DNA of 64,000 nt, taken from contig NZ_CP126269.1 in the NCBI RefSeq assembly GCF_003234445.2, positions 2,542,001-2,606,000 on the forward strand. Direction: 5' to 3'. The position numbers and the translations under genes are program-made. Of the stretch, positions 42,876 through 51,723 are shown piece by piece; position 1 is the first letter of the stretch; each line of letters opens with the position of its first letter. This DNA comes from Curtobacterium sp. MCLR17_036. GTDB taxonomy: Bacteria > Actinomycetota > Actinomycetes > Actinomycetales > Microbacteriaceae. The notes below the pieces were generated by a model. The model was given only the letters and a program-made list of their open reading frames with translations, ran no database searches and was not told the origin of the DNA.

Positions 42876-44006
42876 TCAGCCGGACGCGAGGGCCTGGACC
42901 GCGCGGCGGTCGGGCTTGCCGGTCGGGAGCATCGGCATCCGCTCCACCAGGACGACGGCGGTCGGTCGCGCAGCGCGGCCGAGGACGGAGCCGACGTGCT
43001 CGCGCACGGTGTCGAGGTCGAGCGGCCGCTCCGTCACGACGACCGGGACCTCGCCCCACTCCCCCGACGCCCGCCGCGTGACGACCGCGGCGTCCTGCCC
43101 GGGCAGGTCCCGCACGAGCCGTTCCACCGCCCCGAGCTGGACCTTCTCGCCGCCGGAGACGACGACGTCGTCGAGCCGACCGAGGACCCGGACCCGGCCG
43201 TCGTCGAGCGTCGCGGCGTCGCCCGTCCGGTACCAGCGGGCGTTGTCGCGTTCGACGAAGGCCGCGGCCGTCCGGCGGTCGTCGTCGAGGTACCCCTCGG
43301 CCAGCATCGGACCGGACAGCAGCAGCTCGCCGTCGTCGAGTGCGGTCCGCACGGTGCCGAGCGGCGTGCCGTCGTACACGCAGCCCCCGCTCGTCTCGCT
43401 CGCCCCGTACGTGGTGACGACGCGGACCCCGGCCCCGAGCGCCCGTTCCCGGAGCGCCGCCGGCGTGGCCTGCCCACCCACGAGCACCGCGTCGAAGCCG
43501 GCGAGGGCCGCCGTCGCACGCTCGTCGTCGAGCACCCGCGCGAGCTGGACCGGCACCAGCGAGGTGTACCGGCGCGGAGCCGCCGGCCCGGTGACGAGCC
43601 GGTCGGCGGCGTCCGCGAACGCCGCCGCGTCGAAGTGTCCCGGCGGGACGACCGCCGGTTCGGTCCCGGCGGTGATCGACCGGGTCAGCACGTTGAGACC
43701 GGCGATGTAGTGGGTCGGCAGCGCGAGCACCCAGCCGCCGGGGCCGCCCAGTTCGGCGTCCGCTGCCGCCGCACCGGCGAGCAGGGCCTCGGACGAGAGC
43801 GCCACGCGCTTGCCGGTGCCGGTGGACCCGCTCGTCTCGACGACCAGGGCGACCCCCTGTCGGACGTCGGCCGGTGGCCGGGTCGGCAGCGCCGGCGCGT
43901 CCGGGGCGACGGGGAGCAGTGCGGGGCCGCCGGCGAGGGCAGCCTCCAGGCCGCGGAGCACGACCAACGGATCCGACGTGCCGAGCGCGACCAGCGGACG
44001 GGGCAT
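42876..44006 (-). CDS. menE: o-succinylbenzoate-CoA ligase
   Basis: 376-residue adenylate-forming enzyme. P-loop SGSTGTGKRVALS, A5 motif TTYGASETSGGCVYDG, A7 WYRTGDAATLDDGRVRVLGRLDDVVVSGGEKV, and the catalytic Lys in MLPTGKPDRRAV. Shorter than average (about 450) at the N-terminus, as in many actinobacterial MenE. ATG 44006 overlaps the menB stop by 1 nt (TGATG), so it is translationally coupled. Confidence 0.93.
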   Translation of the reverse strand: MPRPLVALGTSDPLVVLRGLEAALAGGPALLPVAPDAPALPTRPPADVRQGVALVVETSGSTGTGKRVALSSEALLAGAAAADAELGGPGGWVLALPTHYIAGLNVLTRSITAGTEPAVVPPGHFDAAAFADAADRLVTGPAAPRRYTSLVPVQLARVLDDERATAALAGFDAVLVGGQATPAALRERALGAGVRVVTTYGASETSGGCVYDGTPLGTVRTALDDGELLLSGPMLAEGYLDDDRRTAAAFVERDNARWYRTGDAATLDDGRVRVLGRLDDVVVSGGEKVQLGAVERLVRDLPGQDAAVVTRRASGEWGEVPVVVTERPLDLDTVREHVGSVLGRAARPTAVVLVERMPMLPTGKPDRRAVQALASG

Positions 44007-44935
44007 CAGTAGTGCCAGGGGAAGGCGGTCCACTCGGGCGCGCGCTTCTCGAGGAAGGAGTCGCGTCCCTCGACGGCCTCGTCGGTGCCGTAGGCCAGGC
44101 GGGTCGCCTCGCCGGCGAAGACCTGCTGGCCGACCATGCCGTCGTCGACCGCGTTGAAGGCGTACTTGAGCATCCGGATCGCCGTCGGCGACTTGCCGAG
44201 GATGGTCTCGCCCCAGCGGACGGCCTCGCGCTCGAGGTCCTCGTGCGGCACGACCTTGTTCACCGCGCCCATCTCGTACGCGCGCTGCGCCGAGTACTCC
44301 TCGGCGAGGAAGAAGACCTCGCGCGCGAGCTTCTGCCCGATCTGCTTCGCGTAGTACGCGCTGCCGTACCCACCGTCGAACGAGCCGACGTCGGCGTCGG
44401 TCTGCTTGAACCTGCCGTGCTCGGCGCTGGCGATGGTCAGGTCGCAGATCGCGTGCAGCGAGTGCCCGCCGCCGGCGGCCCAGCCGGGGACGACGGCGAT
44501 GACGACCTTCGGCATCATCCGGATGAGGCGCTGCACCTCGAGGATGTGCAGCCGGCCCATCGACGCCTGTGCCGCGGCGGGGTCGACGCCCTCCGGCGGC
44601 GCGCCCTCGTCGCCGACGTACTGGTACCCGCTCCGCCCACGGATGCGCTGGTCGCCGCCGGAGCAGAACGCCCAGCCACCGTCCTTCGGGCTCGGGCCGT
44701 TGCCGGTGAGCAGGACGACGCCGACGCGGGGATCCTGGCGGGCGTCGTCGAGTGCCCGGTACAGCTCGTCGACCGTGCGCGGGCGGAACGCGTTGCGCAC
44801 CTCGGGGCGGTCGAACGCGACGCGGACGATGCCCTTCGAGACGTGCTTGTGGTACGTGATGTCCGTGAAGTGCTCGGCGATCGGGGCCTCGGCCCAGACG
44901 GCGGGATCGAACAGGTCGGAGACGGGGGCAGCCAT
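44006..44935 (-). CDS. menB: 1,4-dihydroxy-2-naphthoyl-CoA synthase
   Basis: 309-residue crotonase-fold enzyme. Oxyanion-hole and active-site segments: AFCSGGDQRIRGRSGY, VVPGWAAGGGHSLHAICDLTIAS, TDADVGSFDGGYGSAYYAKQIGQKLAREVFFL, and the conserved C-terminal WTAFPW. It cyclises OSB-CoA. -10 TACGTT (44942-44947) lies 6 nt before ATG. First gene of the menB-menE pair. Confidence 0.96.
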   Translation of the reverse strand: MAAPVSDLFDPAVWAEAPIAEHFTDITYHKHVSKGIVRVAFDRPEVRNAFRPRTVDELYRALDDARQDPRVGVVLLTGNGPSPKDGGWAFCSGGDQRIRGRSGYQYVGDEGAPPEGVDPAAAQASMGRLHILEVQRLIRMMPKVVIAVVPGWAAGGGHSLHAICDLTIASAEHGRFKQTDADVGSFDGGYGSAYYAKQIGQKLAREVFFLAEEYSAQRAYEMGAVNKVVPHEDLEREAVRWGETILGKSPTAIRMLKYAFNAVDDGMVGQQVFAGEATRLAYGTDEAVEGRDSFLEKRAPEWTAFPWHY

Positions 44936-44984
44936 GCTCCCAACGTACCGCCGCCGTACGGGCGGGCGTCGCCGCTCGGCCGGG

Positions 44985-45503
44985 TCAGCCGCCCATGTCG
45001 GTGAGGACCTCGGGGGCCACGAACACCAGGATCACGATGAGGATCACGGGGTTCGCGAAGAACGCCACGACGACCCCAACCGCTCCGTACCACCGGCCGA
45101 AGGACCCGACGGCGGCGACGAAGCCGAGCACCGCCGCGATGAGGGTGAGGAACACGACGACGAAGCAGATGCCGAACGCGAAGTTCGTGTCGCCGCCCAT
45201 GAACACCGCGAAGGCGCTGGCGTCGACCGCTGCCGACACCACCGCGAGGCCGAGGGCGATCTTGCCGACGACCGGGTTGCGGCGACGGCGGTCGGCGGTG
45301 TGCCGGACGTCGACGGTGTTCTGCTGGAGCAGGCGCGAGAACTCGTCGGGGTCGCGGCCCGGGGCCTTCGCGACGGCACCGCGGGCGCCGGGGTTGCGGG
45401 CGACCGACGGAGCGATCGGTCGCGGGTTCGACGAGCCCGGGTTCGACGAGCGCGGGTTCGACGAGCGCGGTGTCGACGCACGCTGCTGCGGATCCGGCGC
45501 CAC
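44985..45503 (-). CDS. Hypothetical three-helix membrane protein with SSNPR repeats
   Basis: 172 residues. The N-terminus carries a tandem SSNPR/SSNPG peptide repeat from 15-bp DNA repeats, then a charged linker (DPDEFSRLLQQNTVDVRH) and three hydrophobic helices to the C-terminus. No family recognised. GTG 45503 is chosen because GAGGGAGG is close upstream; a TAGCAT -10 lies about 50 nt further up. Divergent from menC. Confidence 0.65.
   Translation of the reverse strand: MAPDPQQRASTPRSSNPRSSNPGSSNPRPIAPSVARNPGARGAVAKAPGRDPDEFSRLLQQNTVDVRHTADRRRRNPVVGKIALGLAVVSAAVDASAFAVFMGGDTNFAFGICFVVVFLTLIAAVLGFVAAVGSFGRWYGAVGVVVAFFANPVILIVILVFVAPEVLTDMGG
45424..45483. repeat. 15-bp tandem repeat, four units
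   Basis: GGGTTCGACGAGCSC repeated at 45424, 45439 and 45454 with a diverged fourth copy at 45469. In frame in the 44985-45503 gene; copy-number changes would stay in frame. Confidence 0.85.
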
Positions 45504-45636
45504 CGAGCCTCCCTCGTTCCGGTTCGTTCCACCGTCGACCTCGGCCGACCGTCGCATGCTAGTGCCCTGCCCTGGCGGACGGCTCCGAGGAACCGGCGGG
45601 TGGGCTGGACGCCACCCGGACTGGGATGATGGCGAC

Positions 45637-46617
45637 GTGCTCCCCGACCTCGCCGACCTCCTCGCCGACGCGCACGTCGTCGCCCTGCCGATGCGCGTCC
45701 GGTTCCGCGGCATCACCACCCGCGAGGCACTGGTGCTCCGCGGACCGGCCGGCTGGACCGAGTTCTCGCCCTTCGTCGAGTACGACGACACCGAGGCCGC
45801 GGCCTGGCTCCGGGCCGCGATCGACTTCGGGTGGACCGACCACGACGCTGCCGCCGACTCAGTGCCGGTGAACGCGACCGTCCCGGCGATCGCCCCCGAC
45901 GCCGTCGCCGACCTGCTCGGGCGCTACCCGGGCTGCACGACCGCGAAGGTCAAGGTCGCCGAACCCGGCACCACGCTCGACGACGACGTCGCACGCGTCG
46001 CCGAGGTCCGGCGGGTGATGGGCCCCTCGGCGGCGGTGCGGGTCGACGCCAACGGATTCTGGAGCGTCGACCGAGCCACCGCCGCCCTGGAACGGCTCGC
46101 CCCCTACGACCTGCAGTACGCCGAGCAGCCGTGCGCCACCGTGCCGGAGCTCGCGGATCTCCGCTCCCGCACCGCCGGGCTCGGCGTCCGGATCGCCGCC
46201 GACGAGAGCGTCCGCCGTGCCTCCGACCCGCTCGCGGTCGCCCGGGCCGGTGCCGCGGACGTGCTCGTGGTCAAGGCGCAGCCGCTCGGCGGCATCACCG
46301 CTGCCCGCTCCCTGGTCGCCGAGGCCGGCCTGCCCTGCGTGGTGTCCAGCGCGCTCGACACCTCCGTCGGGCTCGGCATGGGGGCCTTCCTCGCCGCCGC
46401 CGCGATGTCGCCGGGCTACGCCGCCGGGCTCGGCACGGCTGCGATGTTCGGTACCGACGTCACGACCGAGCCCCTGCTGCCCGTGGACGGCCGGGTGCCG
46501 GTGCGCCGCACCGCGGTGTCCCGTGACCTGCTCGAGCGGAACGCGGCCTCGCCCGAGCGCACGGCGTGGTGGCGGGCACGGCTCGAGCGCGTGCACGCGG
46601 TGCTCGCCGGCGCGTAG
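45637..46617 (+). CDS. menC: o-succinylbenzoate synthase
   Basis: 326-residue enolase-superfamily enzyme. Catalytic Lys pair in CTTAKVKVAEPG, metal ligands in RVDANGFWS, YAEQP and AADESV, and the second Lys in VLVVKAQPLGGI. It dehydrates SHCHC to OSB. GTG 45637 follows a GATGAT -10-like box by 6 nt. It faces away from menB/menE, completing a scattered but contiguous men cluster. Confidence 0.93.
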   Translation: MLPDLADLLADAHVVALPMRVRFRGITTREALVLRGPAGWTEFSPFVEYDDTEAAAWLRAAIDFGWTDHDAAADSVPVNATVPAIAPDAVADLLGRYPGCTTAKVKVAEPGTTLDDDVARVAEVRRVMGPSAAVRVDANGFWSVDRATAALERLAPYDLQYAEQPCATVPELADLRSRTAGLGVRIAADESVRRASDPLAVARAGAADVLVVKAQPLGGITAARSLVAEAGLPCVVSSALDTSVGLGMGAFLAAAAMSPGYAAGLGTAAMFGTDVTTEPLLPVDGRVPVRRTAVSRDLLERNAASPERTAWWRARLERVHAVLAGA

Positions 46618-46688
46618 GCGCGGCATCCCGCGGCCGGGCGGGCGGGCGGCCGCGCGGGCCGGTGGTCGGGCCGGTCGTGCTCGGCCGT

Positions 46689-46776
46689 GGTCGCACGACG
46701 CGCCGCTCGCGTCCGCCGAGGTCGCACATCCGGCCGCTCGGCGACGCCCGGAGCGGCAGATCGTGCGACCTCGGCG
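46689..46776. repeat. Three-copy GGTCGCAC-N5-GCCGCTC element with long inverted repeat
   Basis: Direct copies at 46689-46709 and 46720-46740 and an inverted copy at 46751-46770. The last two form an imperfect hairpin with outer arms CGCCGAGGTCGCAC (46714-46727/46763-46776) and an inner CCGCTC/GAGCGG stem. The 279-nt spacer 46618-46896 has no supported gene. Confidence 0.75.
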
Positions 46777-46812
46777 CCCCGCCGAGCGACCGCGCGTCAC
46801 CGGACCGGACGA

Positions 46813-46856
46813 CGGACGGGAGGCACGGTGCCAGCTGGCACCGTGCCTCCCGTCCG
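46813..46856. terminator. Perfect 44-bp palindrome ending the ccs operon
   Basis: 22-bp arms (CGGACGGGAGGCACGGTGCC...) between convergent menC and ccsB. Strong bidirectional terminator of the GGGAGGC family. Confidence 0.8.
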
Positions 46857-46896
46857 GCCGTGGTGGCGACCCGGTCCTTTCAGCGGACCCGGGGAC

Positions 46897-47928
46897 TCAC
46901 AGCCCGGAGTAGCTGTGCAGCCCCTTGAAGAAGACGTTGACCACGGAGAAGTTGAACATGACCGCGGCGAAGCCGATCAGCGCGAGCCACGAGGACCGGG
47001 CGCCCCGCCAGCCGCGAGTCGCGCGGGCGTGGATGTAGCCGGCGTAGATGACCCAGATGATGAAGGTCCAGACCTCCTTCGTGTCCCAGCCCCAGTACCG
47101 GCCCCAGGCGCTCTGCGCCCAGATCGCACCGGCGATGAGCGTGAAGGTCCAGAGCACGAAGCCGACGAGCAGGACGCGGTAGGTCAGGACCTCGAGCCGG
47201 TCGGCATTCGGCAGCGTCGCCATGAAGCGGAGCTTCTGTTCGGCCGAGCGGCCCTGCCGGTAGGTCTGCACGAGCTGTGCGATCGCGAGGCCCGCGCCGA
47301 GGGCGAAGAACCCGGTGCCGGCGATGGCGACGAACACGTGGATGACGAGCCAGTAGGACGTCAGCGCCGGCACGAGCGGTCGGACGGGGACGTAGTAGTT
47401 CACCGTCGCGATGCCGAGCAGGATGATCGTCAGCCCGCTGATGAAGACGCCGAGGAACTTCAGGTTCTGCCAGAACTGCACGAGCAGGAAGATCAGCGTG
47501 ATGAGCGCCGTGCCGGTCAGCGAGAACTCGAACATGTTGCCCCACGGCACACGGTCGGCCGCGATCCCGCGCAGCACCACCGCTCCGACGTGCAGCACGA
47601 GCGCGAGGACGGTCATCGCCATCCCGACCCGCTCGAACGTGGTGCCGCGGCCGGACGCACCGCTGCCGTTCGCGGGCGGAGCTGCGATCTGCTCGAGGAC
47701 GACCGTGCCGCCGCGGACGGTGGCGACGGTCTTGCCGGACCGGGCGGCCGTGGTGGTCGCCGTGTCGTCGGCGCCGTCGGTACCGGCCGCCTTCGCAGCG
47801 GCCGCGACCTCGCCCGATCGTTTCGCCATGTCCAGCGCGAACGAGATGAACGCGATGACGTAGACCGACATCGCGGAGTACGTCAGCACGACCGAGTAGG
47901 TCGCCAGGTTCGTGGTCAAGTCGCTCAC
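46897..47928 (-). CDS. ccsB: Cytochrome c biogenesis protein CcsB (ResC)
   Basis: 343-residue heme-handling membrane protein of System II with about eight helices. The WWD-type periplasmic signature reads WGRYWGWDTKEVWTFIIWVIYAGYIHARAT, with conserved His residues in VIHVFVAIAG and YIHAR. It delivers heme with ResB to apocytochrome c. GTG 47928 overlaps the ResB stop by 4 bp. Last gene of the operon. Confidence 0.95.
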   Translation of the reverse strand: MSDLTTNLATYSVVLTYSAMSVYVIAFISFALDMAKRSGEVAAAAKAAGTDGADDTATTTAARSGKTVATVRGGTVVLEQIAAPPANGSGASGRGTTFERVGMAMTVLALVLHVGAVVLRGIAADRVPWGNMFEFSLTGTALITLIFLLVQFWQNLKFLGVFISGLTIILLGIATVNYYVPVRPLVPALTSYWLVIHVFVAIAGTGFFALGAGLAIAQLVQTYRQGRSAEQKLRFMATLPNADRLEVLTYRVLLVGFVLWTFTLIAGAIWAQSAWGRYWGWDTKEVWTFIIWVIYAGYIHARATRGWRGARSSWLALIGFAAVMFNFSVVNVFFKGLHSYSGL

Positions 47929-49619
47929 TGGGGCATCCTAACGCCGAGGTCCGACAGGTGGCGGTGTGCGAGGTCCGCGACGGCACGCTCGAGGTTCGGG
48001 TCCTCGCCGCGGGCCAGGCCGGCGTACTCGAGGTCGTACTCACCGTGCTCGGCGCCCGTCCGGGGCACCGCCTTCACCCACACGCGGCGGCGCGGCACGA
48101 ACAGCGACGTGAGCAGGCCGAGCGTGGAGAGCAGGGCGAACCCGGCGACCCACACCGAGGACGGGTCGTGGTGCACGTCGAGCGAGACGTACCGCTTCAC
48201 GCCGTCGAAGGTGATCGACCCGGCGCCGTCGGGCAGCTGCTTCGTCTGCCCGGGCTTCAGCATGATCGAGGGCGCGTCCGCCTGGCGGCCGGCGATCTGC
48301 TGCAGGCCACCGGTGTCGAGCGTGTAGACGCTCTGCGGCACACCGCTGTCGAGGCCGAGGTCGCCCGTGTAGACCTGCAGGCTCAGCAGCGGGTTCTGGG
48401 CGTCCGGGTAGGCGCTCGTGTACGCCCCCGACGCCTTCTTCGTCGCCGTCGGGTAGAAGAACCCCTGGATACCGAGCTGGTCGGGCACCGAGTCCGGCAC
48501 CTTGATGACGCCGAGCGAGGTGTAGTTCGAGTCCTCCGGCAGGAACGGGACGACGTCCTGGAAGGCGACGTCGCCCTTGCCGTCGCGCACCGTGACGGAC
48601 ATAGCGTACCCGTTGCCGAGCAGGTAGACGTTCGTCCCGCCGACGTGCAGCGGGCTGTTCACGCCGAGCCGGCTGGTCGCGGCCTCGCCGCCCTGCTCGC
48701 GGGTGGTGACGGTGGCGGAGTAGTCGAGCGCCTGTCCGAGGGCGTCGAGGTTCTTCTCCTCGTACGTCGTCGTGAACTTGTCGAGCGTCAGGTTGTAGCC
48801 CTGCAGGTCGGACTGCCGGAACCACCGCCCCGGGTTGAACGAGTCGTACGAGCCGAGGACGTTCGAGAAGGTCTGCCCCTCGACGAGCAGCCGCTGCCCC
48901 GTGTAGCCGAACCCGCCGCCGACACCGACGGCGAGCAGGACGCCGACGAGCGCCGCGTGGAACACGAGGTTGCCGGTCTCGCGCAGGTAGCCGCGCTCTG
49001 CGCTGACCGAGTCGCCGAAGCGCTCCACCCGGTAGCCGGACCGCTTGAGGATGGCCATCGCGCGCGTCACGGCGTGGTCGACGGACGGGAGGCCCGTGGC
49101 CGCGTCCGTCGTGCTGGCGTCGTCCGCCACGGTGTCCGGTCCCACCGCCACGGACCGGAAGCCAGCCAGGCGCGTCAGGCGCGCGGGTGTGCGGGGCGGC
49201 CGCGTCCGGAGCGCCTGCCAGTGGTGCTTCGTCCGGGGCAGGATGCAGCCGATGAGCGAGACGAAGAGCAGCAGGTAGATCGCGGAGAACCACACCGACG
49301 TGTAGGTGTCGAAGACCTGCAGCTTGTCGAGGATCGGGTAGAGCGTCGGGTGCTCGGTCTTGTACTGCACGACGCCGTTCGGGTCGGCGGTGCGCTGCGG
49401 CACGAGCGAGCCCGGGATCGCCGCGAGCGCGAGCAGCATGAGCAGGAAGAGCGCGGTGCGCATGCTCGTGAGCTGGCGCCAGGCGAACCGGAGGGACCCG
49501 ACCAGGCCGAGCTTCGGCTGGACGATCTCGGAGTCGCCCGGCCCGGAGCCGTCGACGTGGTCGGACGGCCGCTGCGGGTCGGCCGCGAGGTCGGTGCCGT
49601 CGTCAGATCGCGGGGACAT
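47925..49619 (-). CDS. resB: Cytochrome c biogenesis protein ResB
   Basis: 564 residues. A short acidic cytoplasmic N-terminus is followed by helices near 45-65 and 100-125, a long extracytoplasmic domain from about 240, and a final helix near 500-520. Conserved Trp-Arg (FAWRQLTSMRTALFLL) and YTSVWFSAIYLLLF are typical. It pairs with CcsB to export and attach heme. ATG 49619 overlaps the end of ccdA by 17 nt, implying translational coupling. Confidence 0.94.
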   Translation of the reverse strand: MSPRSDDGTDLAADPQRPSDHVDGSGPGDSEIVQPKLGLVGSLRFAWRQLTSMRTALFLLMLLALAAIPGSLVPQRTADPNGVVQYKTEHPTLYPILDKLQVFDTYTSVWFSAIYLLLFVSLIGCILPRTKHHWQALRTRPPRTPARLTRLAGFRSVAVGPDTVADDASTTDAATGLPSVDHAVTRAMAILKRSGYRVERFGDSVSAERGYLRETGNLVFHAALVGVLLAVGVGGGFGYTGQRLLVEGQTFSNVLGSYDSFNPGRWFRQSDLQGYNLTLDKFTTTYEEKNLDALGQALDYSATVTTREQGGEAATSRLGVNSPLHVGGTNVYLLGNGYAMSVTVRDGKGDVAFQDVVPFLPEDSNYTSLGVIKVPDSVPDQLGIQGFFYPTATKKASGAYTSAYPDAQNPLLSLQVYTGDLGLDSGVPQSVYTLDTGGLQQIAGRQADAPSIMLKPGQTKQLPDGAGSITFDGVKRYVSLDVHHDPSSVWVAGFALLSTLGLLTSLFVPRRRVWVKAVPRTGAEHGEYDLEYAGLARGEDPNLERAVADLAHRHLSDLGVRMPQ

Positions 49620-50343
49620 AGCTCTGGATCACCGCCCCGACGCTCGACATGATGGCCGACCAGATGCCGGTGACCATGAGCAGACCGATGACGATCAGGA
49701 TCGCTCCTCCGATGATGTTGACGGTGCGCATGTGGCGCTTCACGGCACGCACGGCGCCGGTGGCCCACCCCGCGCCGAGGGCGACGAGCAGGAAGGGGAC
49801 GCCGAGCCCCAGGCAGTAGGCGACGCCGAGCCACATGCCCTGCCAGGCGCTGCCGGACTGCACGCTGAGCAGGTTGATGGCCGCCAGTGTCGGGCCGAGG
49901 CACGGGGTCCAGCCGAGGCCGAAGACGATGCCGAGCAGCGGGGCTCCGACCAGGCCCGTGGCGGGCGTCCAGCCGGGCTTGAGCGTGCGCTGCATGAAGG
50001 TGAAGCGACCGACGAAGACGAGCCCCATCGCGATCACCACGACGCCGAGGACCTGCGTGATGAGGTCGCGCCAGCGGACGAGCCAGAAGCCGAGCGCGCC
50101 GAACACGGTCGTGTAGGCGACGAAGACCGCCGTGAAGCCCAGGATGAAGAGCAGCACGCCGAGCACGACCCGCCCCCGCCGCTGCCCGCCCTCGGCGACG
50201 CCCCCGACGTACCCGAGGTAGCCCGGCACGAGCGGGAGCACGCACGGCGACAGGAACGACACGAGACCGGCGAGCGCTGCCACGGGCAGCGCCACGGCCA
50301 TCTGGCCGCTCAGGATCGCGTCGGCGAAGGGGTTGGAGGCCAC
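49603..50343 (-). CDS. ccdA: Cytochrome c biogenesis protein CcdA
   Basis: 246 residues with six helices. Redox cysteines are in FLSPCVLPLVPGYL and GLGWTPCLGPTLAA. It carries electrons from cytoplasmic thioredoxin across the membrane to reduce the TlpA-like lipoprotein and apocytochrome c. GTG 50343 starts 3 nt after the TlpA stop. Confidence 0.95.
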   Translation of the reverse strand: MASNPFADAILSGQMAVALPVAALAGLVSFLSPCVLPLVPGYLGYVGGVAEGGQRRGRVVLGVLLFILGFTAVFVAYTTVFGALGFWLVRWRDLITQVLGVVVIAMGLVFVGRFTFMQRTLKPGWTPATGLVGAPLLGIVFGLGWTPCLGPTLAAINLLSVQSGSAWQGMWLGVAYCLGLGVPFLLVALGAGWATGAVRAVKRHMRTVNIIGGAILIVIGLLMVTGIWSAIMSSVGAVIQSYVPAI

Positions 50344-50346
50344 GGG

Positions 50347-51003
50347 TCAGGAGGCCTTACCCGCGTCGAGCTCGTCGCTGACCAGGGTCTTCAGGATGCT
50401 CGTGCCGTCGACGGCGCCGAGCACCCGCGCCGCGACCCGGCCCTTCGTGTCGAGGACGATGGTGGCGGGGACCGCGTTCGGGGCGACCTGACCGGACATC
50501 GCGAGCTGCACGGTTCCGGTCCGTGCGTCGAGGACGGTCGGGTACTCCACGCCGAAGGTCCGCTCGAACGCGGCGGCGGTGCCCGCTTCGTCGCGGACGT
50601 TGACGCCGATGAAGGCGACGTCGTCCGAGTCGGCGTAGTCGTCGTGGACCTCGTTGAGGTACTTCGCCTCGGCACGGCACGGCGGGCAGCCGGCGTACCA
50701 GAAGTTCAGCACGACGACCTTGCCGCGCAGGTCCGCCGCCGAGACGGCGTCACCGTCGGTGTCCTCCGCCGAGAACTCGACCGGGGCCGCGCGCTCGTCC
50801 GCAGCGACCTCGGTGACCGCGCCGTTGCCGGAGATGTAGTTCTGGGTGGTGCCGCTGCCGTACTGCTTCGACAGGGAGTCGTTGCCCGACGAGCACCCGG
50901 TCAGGACGAGGGCCGCGGCCACGGCGGCCACCCCCGCGATCGTCGCGAGGCGCCCACGGGTCCGCCGCACGCTGCTGCCGTTCTCGCTGGTGGTGCCGGT
51001 CAC
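50347..51003 (-). CDS. TlpA/ResA-like thioredoxin lipoprotein
   Basis: 218 residues. Signal peptide with a basic region, lipobox LTGC (Cys37), then an extracytoplasmic thioredoxin fold with active site CPPC at 106-109 (FWYAGCPPCRAE), VNVRDEAGTA and the cis-Pro region NAVPATIVLD. It keeps apocytochrome c cysteines reduced for heme attachment. GTG 51003 overlaps the phosphatase stop by 4 bp. Confidence 0.94.
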   Translation of the reverse strand: MTGTTSENGSSVRRTRGRLATIAGVAAVAAALVLTGCSSGNDSLSKQYGSGTTQNYISGNGAVTEVAADERAAPVEFSAEDTDGDAVSAADLRGKVVVLNFWYAGCPPCRAEAKYLNEVHDDYADSDDVAFIGVNVRDEAGTAAAFERTFGVEYPTVLDARTGTVQLAMSGQVAPNAVPATIVLDTKGRVAARVLGAVDGTSILKTLVSDELDAGKAS

Positions 51004-51656
51004 ACTGCTCCCTCGTCGATGGCCCGCGCGCGGAGGTCCTGCGCGGGGTCCGCGTACCCGACCTCGGTGAACCGACCGGTCGACGTGGCGGGCACACGTT
51101 CGACGGTGGTGATGCTCGACAGGTCGCAGCGGCGCTTGCGCGGGTCGTGCCAGAGCGACTCCCCCGCGAGCTTCCGGTGGACCATCCAGATGGGCAGCTG
51201 GTGGCTGACGAGCACGACGTCGCCCTCGTCGACGCTCCGCCAGGCCGTGTCCACGGCGGCGAGCATGCGGTTCGCGATCGACTCGTAGGCCTCGCCCCAG
51301 CTCGGCCGCAGCGGGTTGGCTATCCAGGGCCACTCCGCCGGGCGGCCGAGCGACCGCTTCGTGAACCCCGGGGGCTGCCCCTCGTAGCGGTTCGTCGGCT
51401 CGATGAGGCGCTCGTCGAGCGTGACCTCGAGGCCGTAGGCCGCGGCCCACGGCGCCGCGGACTCCTGCGTGCGCTGGAGCGGCGAGGCGACGATGCGCCG
51501 GACGTCGACGCCCGCGTCGTGCCACGCCGTCGCCGATGCCAGGGCCATCTGCCCGCCGAGATCGCTCAGACCGAAGCCGGGGAGCCGGCCGTAGAGGACG
51601 CGGTCCGGGTTGTGCACCTCACCGTGCCGGACGAGGTGGATTCGGGTGGCGGGCAT
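51000..51656 (-). CDS. Histidine phosphatase (phosphoglycerate mutase-like) family protein
   Basis: 218 residues. The phosphohistidine motif is LVRHGEVHNP (RHG), with the second Arg in SPLQRTQES, an acidic EPTNRYEG region, and the second His in LVSHQLPI. It is a small-molecule or protein phosphatase; the substrate is unknown. ATG 51656 lies 7 nt after TAGACT (51664-51669), leaderless. It heads the TlpA-CcdA-ResB-CcsB operon with overlapping genes, a conserved actinobacterial arrangement. Confidence 0.92.
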   Translation of the reverse strand: MPATRIHLVRHGEVHNPDRVLYGRLPGFGLSDLGGQMALASATAWHDAGVDVRRIVASPLQRTQESAAPWAAAYGLEVTLDERLIEPTNRYEGQPPGFTKRSLGRPAEWPWIANPLRPSWGEAYESIANRMLAAVDTAWRSVDEGDVVLVSHQLPIWMVHRKLAGESLWHDPRKRRCDLSSITTVERVPATSTGRFTEVGYADPAQDLRARAIDEGAV

Positions 51657-51723
51657 GGGTTCCAGTCTAGGTCGCCCTCGCGTTCCCACCGGCCCCCCAG
51701 GCGATTCACGGATGCGGAAGCGC

